Shown here: positions 9,936 through 12,771 of the stretch, one piece after another
Layout: each line of letters starts with the position of its first letter
How positions within the stretch are numbered: position 1 is the stretch's first letter
DNA from: UBA7374 sp965660635
GTDB lineage: Bacteria; Verrucomicrobiota; Verrucomicrobiia; Opitutales; Coraliomargaritaceae
NCBI GenBank assembly: GCA_965660635.1
Contig: CBFIAS010000047.1
Span: 1-12,771, forward strand
Direction of reading: 5' to 3'
Length of the DNA stretch: 12,771 nucleotides
The notes under the pieces: model-generated
The model's input: the letters and a program-made list of their open reading frames with translations, nothing else
Told to the model about the DNA's origin: nothing
Database searches by the model: none
Made by a program: the position numbers and the translations under genes

Positions 9936-11156
9936 ATGGGCACAGAAAATCCCGACGCAGACAGCCAGGCCGCCAAACCGGAGACCGTCCAGGATCTCGA
10001 GGTGAAGGACGCGCAGATCATTTTCAACTCCGTCTGGAACGGCCTCTGTGAGGAAATCGGCGAGGAGAACCTGCGCTTCCCCAAGGAGATTTTCTGGCTC
10101 AACGGTGCCCCCGGTGCGGGCAAGGGCACGAATACAAACTTCATCATGCAGTACCGCGACCTGACGGCCCCGCCCTTGGTGGTCAGTTCCCTCCTGCAAA
10201 GTCCCGAGGCCCGCCAGCGGATCGACGCCGGCCTGCTCGTGGGCGACCGCGAGGTCATTGAGATCATCCTCCGCAAGCTGCTCGAGCCCGTCTACAAGTC
10301 CGGTGGCGTGGTCGACGGCTTCCCCCGCACCAAGGTGCAGGTGGAGTGCGTCAAGCTCCTCTACAACAAGCTCATCGAGCTGCGCCAGAAATACCTCGAC
10401 ACCCTCTACAGCGAGTTTTTCAAGAAGCCCCACTTCCACATCGTCGTGCTCTTCGTCGACGAGAAGGAGAGCGTCAACCGCCAGCTCAAGCGCGGCCGCG
10501 AGGCCATCGAGCACAATGAGGAGGTGCACGAGTCCGGGGTGGGCGAGCTGATCGAAGTGCGACCCACCGACCTCGACCCCGAGGCCGCCCACAAGCGCTA
10601 CCTCACCTTCAAGGAGAAAACCTACGACGCCCTCAAGGACCTCCGGGAGATCTTCTTCTACCATTTCATCAACGCCCACGGCACGATCGAGGAAGTGCGC
10701 CAGCGCATCGACCAGGAACTCCGCTACCAGGGCTCCCTGGAACTCGACGAAGCCACCTACGACCGGGTCTCCACCATCCCTGTGGCCAGCACCCTCTCGA
10801 AGCACGCCCGCCAGGACCTGGTTGACCGGCTGGACGCCTACGAGACCCGCCAGCCGAAGCTCTTCGGTGAAGTTGTCGGCCTGATCCAGCGCGACTTCAT
10901 GCCGATCATCACCCGGCACGCCATCTCCGGCACCGCAGTGATCAACTCCGAGAGCAGCGTTCTTGAGGACTCCGACGCCCTCGCCATGCTCATCGACATC
11001 TTCTCCGAGCGCGGCTACCACGCCATCCTCGATGTCAACCGCCTCGATGTGCCCGAGTCGATCGACCCCAAGACCTTTCAAATCCGCAACCGCCAGAAGC
11101 GCGTCTACCGCGTCCGCGTCCGCTTCCCGGGCTCGGAGATCCGCCGGGGCCGCTGA
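9936..11156 (+). CDS. Adenylate-kinase-like nucleoside monophosphate kinase with C-terminal extension
   Basis: The N-terminal 265 residues resemble adenylate kinase, which transfers phosphate between nucleotides in the cytoplasm. The P-loop GAPGAGKGT is at 57-65. DGFPRT (127-132) is the conserved monophosphate-site motif, and the lid/core part VDEKESVNRQLKRGR to RPTDLDPEAAHKRY (174-222) keeps the expected arginines. The STGDLLR segment that normally grips AMP is replaced by VVSSLLQSPEARQ (82-94), so the acceptor nucleotide may differ. About 130 residues follow (275-406) that I do not recognise; they end in a basic run, RNRQKRVYRVRVRFPGSE. The frame extends upstream to a TTG at 9885, but the ATG at 9936 gives a normal hydrophilic N-terminus. 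It begins 54 bases after lpxK and ends 28 before rsmJ, so one operon is likely. At 406 residues it is nearly twice the size of adenylate kinase. Whether it is the cell's main Adk cannot be told here. Confidence 0.85.
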   Translation: MGTENPDADSQAAKPETVQDLEVKDAQIIFNSVWNGLCEEIGEENLRFPKEIFWLNGAPGAGKGTNTNFIMQYRDLTAPPLVVSSLLQSPEARQRIDAGLLVGDREVIEIILRKLLEPVYKSGGVVDGFPRTKVQVECVKLLYNKLIELRQKYLDTLYSEFFKKPHFHIVVLFVDEKESVNRQLKRGREAIEHNEEVHESGVGELIEVRPTDLDPEAAHKRYLTFKEKTYDALKDLREIFFYHFINAHGTIEEVRQRIDQELRYQGSLELDEATYDRVSTIPVASTLSKHARQDLVDRLDAYETRQPKLFGEVVGLIQRDFMPIITRHAISGTAVINSESSVLEDSDALAMLIDIFSERGYHAILDVNRLDVPESIDPKTFQIRNRQKRVYRVRVRFPGSEIRRGR

Positions 11157-11170
11157 CCGGGCCGGACCCA

Positions 11171-11175
11171 AGGAG
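11171..11175 (+). promoter_or_regulatory. Ribosome binding site of rsmJ
   Basis: AGGAG lies nine bases before the ATG at 11185. The frame itself is open from 10963 through the end of the preceding kinase gene, so this site is what fixes the start. Confidence 0.65.
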
Positions 11176-11184
11176 CGCTGGGAC

Positions 11185-12045
11185 ATGAGGCCGCAAGCCG
11201 ACTGCTGGAAAGTCCTCGCGCTCGACCCCGCCCAGGCGGATGCAGCAAACCGCTGGGCCAGCCGTCTCGGAGGCGAGTCCATTGCCTGCCCGCCCAACCT
11301 GTCCGGCACCAGGCCGAAGGCGCTCGACGCCTTTCTCCGCGAAGCCACCGGCGCATCTTCCGGCCAGGTCTTCCTCTGTGAGGCCGACGGCCTCTCCCTT
11401 TACTTCTTCGGCCAGTCATCAATGCGCCTGCGGGCCGACTTCCACGGACCTGAAGTCTCCTACCGCCGCCGCAAGGGAGGCGGCCGCGGGCAGATGATTG
11501 CCCGTGCCGTCGGCCTCAAGTCCGGTGGCAAGCCCGACGTCCTCGACGCCACCGCCGGTCTCGGAGCCGATGCCTTTGTTCTCGCCTGCCTCGGTTGCCA
11601 AGTCCGCCTCCTTGAGCGCTCGCCCGCGCTCTGTGCCCTTGTCGAGTCGGCCATGGAAACGGCCCGTAGTGAGGCGGATGCGGAACTCCATGCGATCCTG
11701 GACCGGATGCAGATCGAGCAGGCAGACGCCTTGGATGCCCTCCCCGCAGTCCCCTCGGAGGCACGTCCGGAAGTCGTCTATCTCGATCCCATGTTTCCGC
11801 CCCGGAGCAAGAGCGCCCTGGTCAAGAAAGAGATGCGCCTCGTCCATCAACTGGTAGGCCAAGATCCCGACTCCGGCGCCTTGCTTGAAGCCGCTCTCCC
11901 GGTTGCCAACGGCCGGGTCGTGGTCAAGCGGCCCCGCATCGCGCCCGATCTTGGAGGCCGCACGCCCGATTACCGGCTGGAGGGCAAGAGCAACCGCTAC
12001 GATGTGTACCTCGCCACCGGACAAGGGAATGCGCGTGATGTTTGA
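11185..12045 (+). CDS. rsmJ: 16S rRNA (guanine-N2)-methyltransferase RsmJ family
   Basis: RsmJ (formerly YhiQ) uses S-adenosylmethionine to methylate the exocyclic amine of G1516 (E. coli numbering) in 16S rRNA of the small subunit. The 286-residue protein shows the Rossmann methyltransferase core. Motif I is DATAGLGADAF (121-131), the acidic residue ending strand 2 is in RLLERSP (141-147), and the catalytic loop is DPMFPPR (201-207), the DPxFPP form typical of this family. RYDVYL (271-276) closes it. The basic segment YRRRKGGGRGQMIARAVGLK (93-112) just before motif I is also diagnostic. It is somewhat longer than the 250-residue E. coli protein because of extra N-terminal sequence. The start is supported by the AGGAG site; the upstream open frame is Ser/Arg/Pro-rich shadow sequence. 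It sits 28 bases after the kinase gene and 33 before the aminopeptidase, in one direction. Confidence 0.92.
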   Translation: MRPQADCWKVLALDPAQADAANRWASRLGGESIACPPNLSGTRPKALDAFLREATGASSGQVFLCEADGLSLYFFGQSSMRLRADFHGPEVSYRRRKGGGRGQMIARAVGLKSGGKPDVLDATAGLGADAFVLACLGCQVRLLERSPALCALVESAMETARSEADAELHAILDRMQIEQADALDALPAVPSEARPEVVYLDPMFPPRSKSALVKKEMRLVHQLVGQDPDSGALLEAALPVANGRVVVKRPRIAPDLGGRTPDYRLEGKSNRYDVYLATGQGNARDV

Positions 12046-12078
12046 CCTGTTTGAAAAAATAGTCCGCTTTACAGTCCA

Positions 12079-12771
12079 ATGAATCCAAACTTCACCAAAC
12101 TCGCCGCCGGGCTAACCGGATTTTCCACCAACCTGCAAGCCGGTGAGCGTGTCTTGATCGATGTCTACGACACCCCGGAGGCCATGACCCTCGCCCTCGT
12201 GCGGGCCGCCCGCGAACGCGGAGCCATTCCCTTTGTCAACCTGAACAACGCACGGATCAACCGCGAGCTGGTCTCTCAACTCGGTGAAGGCCAATACGAG
12301 GCCCAGTGCGAATGGGAACTCGCCCGGATGGAGAGCATGGACGCCTACAGTGCAGTGCGCGGCTCAGACAACATCTTTGAAATGTCCGACGTCGACCCCG
12401 AGCGAATGAACCGTGCCATGCGTGCCCTCAAGCCGGTTCTCGACTACCGCGTGAAGAAGACCAAATGGGTCATCCTCCGCTGGCCGACACCATCTATGGC
12501 CCAGCAGGCGATGATGAGCACGGAGGCCTTTGAAGAATTCTTCTTCCGCGTCTGCACCCTCGACTATGCCCGGATGACCGAGGGCATGACCGCTCTGGAG
12601 AAACGGATGCGCCAAGCCGACCGCGTCGAACTGGTTGGCCCCGATTGCGACCTGCGCTTCTCGATCAAAGACATCGGCGCGGTGGCCTGCGGCGGTCGCC
12701 ACAACATCCCCGACGGCGAAGTCTTCTCCTGCCCCGTCCGCGACTCCGTCGAAGGCAGTATCACCTTCAAC
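12079..12771 (+). CDS. Aminopeptidase, peptidase family M29 (3' end beyond window)
   Basis: The frame runs open from the ATG at 12079 to the last base of the window, giving 231 codons of a protein that in this family is about 370-410 residues long. M29 enzymes (AmpS, AmpT, PepS) are cytoplasmic dimetallo-aminopeptidases that remove N-terminal residues from peptides. The sequence shows the N-terminal alpha/beta domain, with GERVLIDVYDTPEAMTLALV at 22-41, and the start of the catalytic domain. There GGRHNIPDGEVFSCPVRDSV (205-224) includes Glu214 at the position of the first metal-ligand glutamate. The other ligands (a second Glu, His, Tyr, His, Asp) would lie beyond the window. No Shine-Dalgarno sequence precedes the ATG; the start fits the family N-terminus. 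It follows rsmJ by 33 bases and is probably co-transcribed with it. Completeness of the active site cannot be judged. Confidence 0.92.
   Translation, partial: MNPNFTKLAAGLTGFSTNLQAGERVLIDVYDTPEAMTLALVRAARERGAIPFVNLNNARINRELVSQLGEGQYEAQCEWELARMESMDAYSAVRGSDNIFEMSDVDPERMNRAMRALKPVLDYRVKKTKWVILRWPTPSMAQQAMMSTEAFEEFFFRVCTLDYARMTEGMTALEKRMRQADRVELVGPDCDLRFSIKDIGAVACGGRHNIPDGEVFSCPVRDSVEGSITFN

Noticed and set aside
9921..11348. A 475-codon open frame on the minus strand opposite the kinase and rsmJ
   Set aside because: It spans two well-supported genes on the other strand and has low-complexity Ala/Leu/Val/Asp/Glu composition without motifs.
12038..12082. A tiny frame (MFDLFEKIVRFTVQ) overlapping the rsmJ end and the aminopeptidase start
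   Set aside because: Fourteen codons with no ribosome binding site; most likely plain intergenic sequence.

Overview
The window reads as a chromosomal stretch of a GC-rich Gram-negative bacterium. It has a lipid A kinase (LpxK), which implies an outer membrane made with LPS. Most genes lack clear Shine-Dalgarno sequences, and the serine transaminase belongs to the less common 'Methanosarcina/alphaproteobacterial' SerC branch. From memory of the protein sequences I would place it in Verrucomicrobiota, probably class Opitutae; this is an inference that needs a database search. Eleven protein genes are supported, plus the first codons of a twelfth at the left edge. The last gene runs off the right edge.

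Layout. (1) 1-1923, minus strand: accB (biotin carboxyl carrier protein) and accC (biotin carboxylase) form a tight operon for malonyl-CoA supply, with a further gene starting just after accC. (2) 2124-3206, plus strand: a ketoacyl-ACP synthase III-like enzyme diverges from accB; its Cys-His-Asn triad is complete. (3) 3207-4688: an AT-richer accessory stretch. It holds a 660-base gene-free region packed with nested inverted repeats (about 3410-3757), a small membrane-anchored protein with a 15-base tandem repeat, a likely terminator, an 85-residue orphan protein, and a 24-base tandem repeat. (4) 4689-8446, minus strand: topB (DNA topoisomerase III) followed by serC (phosphoserine transaminase). 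(5) 8565-12771, plus strand: lpxK, an adenylate-kinase-like protein with a C-terminal extension, rsmJ (16S rRNA methyltransferase) and an M29 aminopeptidase, all co-directional with short gaps and probably one transcription unit.

The core genes are housekeeping: fatty acid initiation, serine and PLP metabolism, DNA topology, lipid A, rRNA modification and peptide turnover. The least explained part is 3207-4688, above all the nested inverted repeats at 3556-3708 (10-bp outer arms, 14-bp inner arms, an 11-bp hairpin in the middle). These are far beyond chance and could be a structured RNA or a non-autonomous mobile element. No reverse transcriptase, transposase or nuclease gene is present in the window to assign it to a known system. 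The second unusual item is the adenylate-kinase-like protein, which lacks the usual STGD nucleotide-binding motif and carries an extra domain of about 130 residues.
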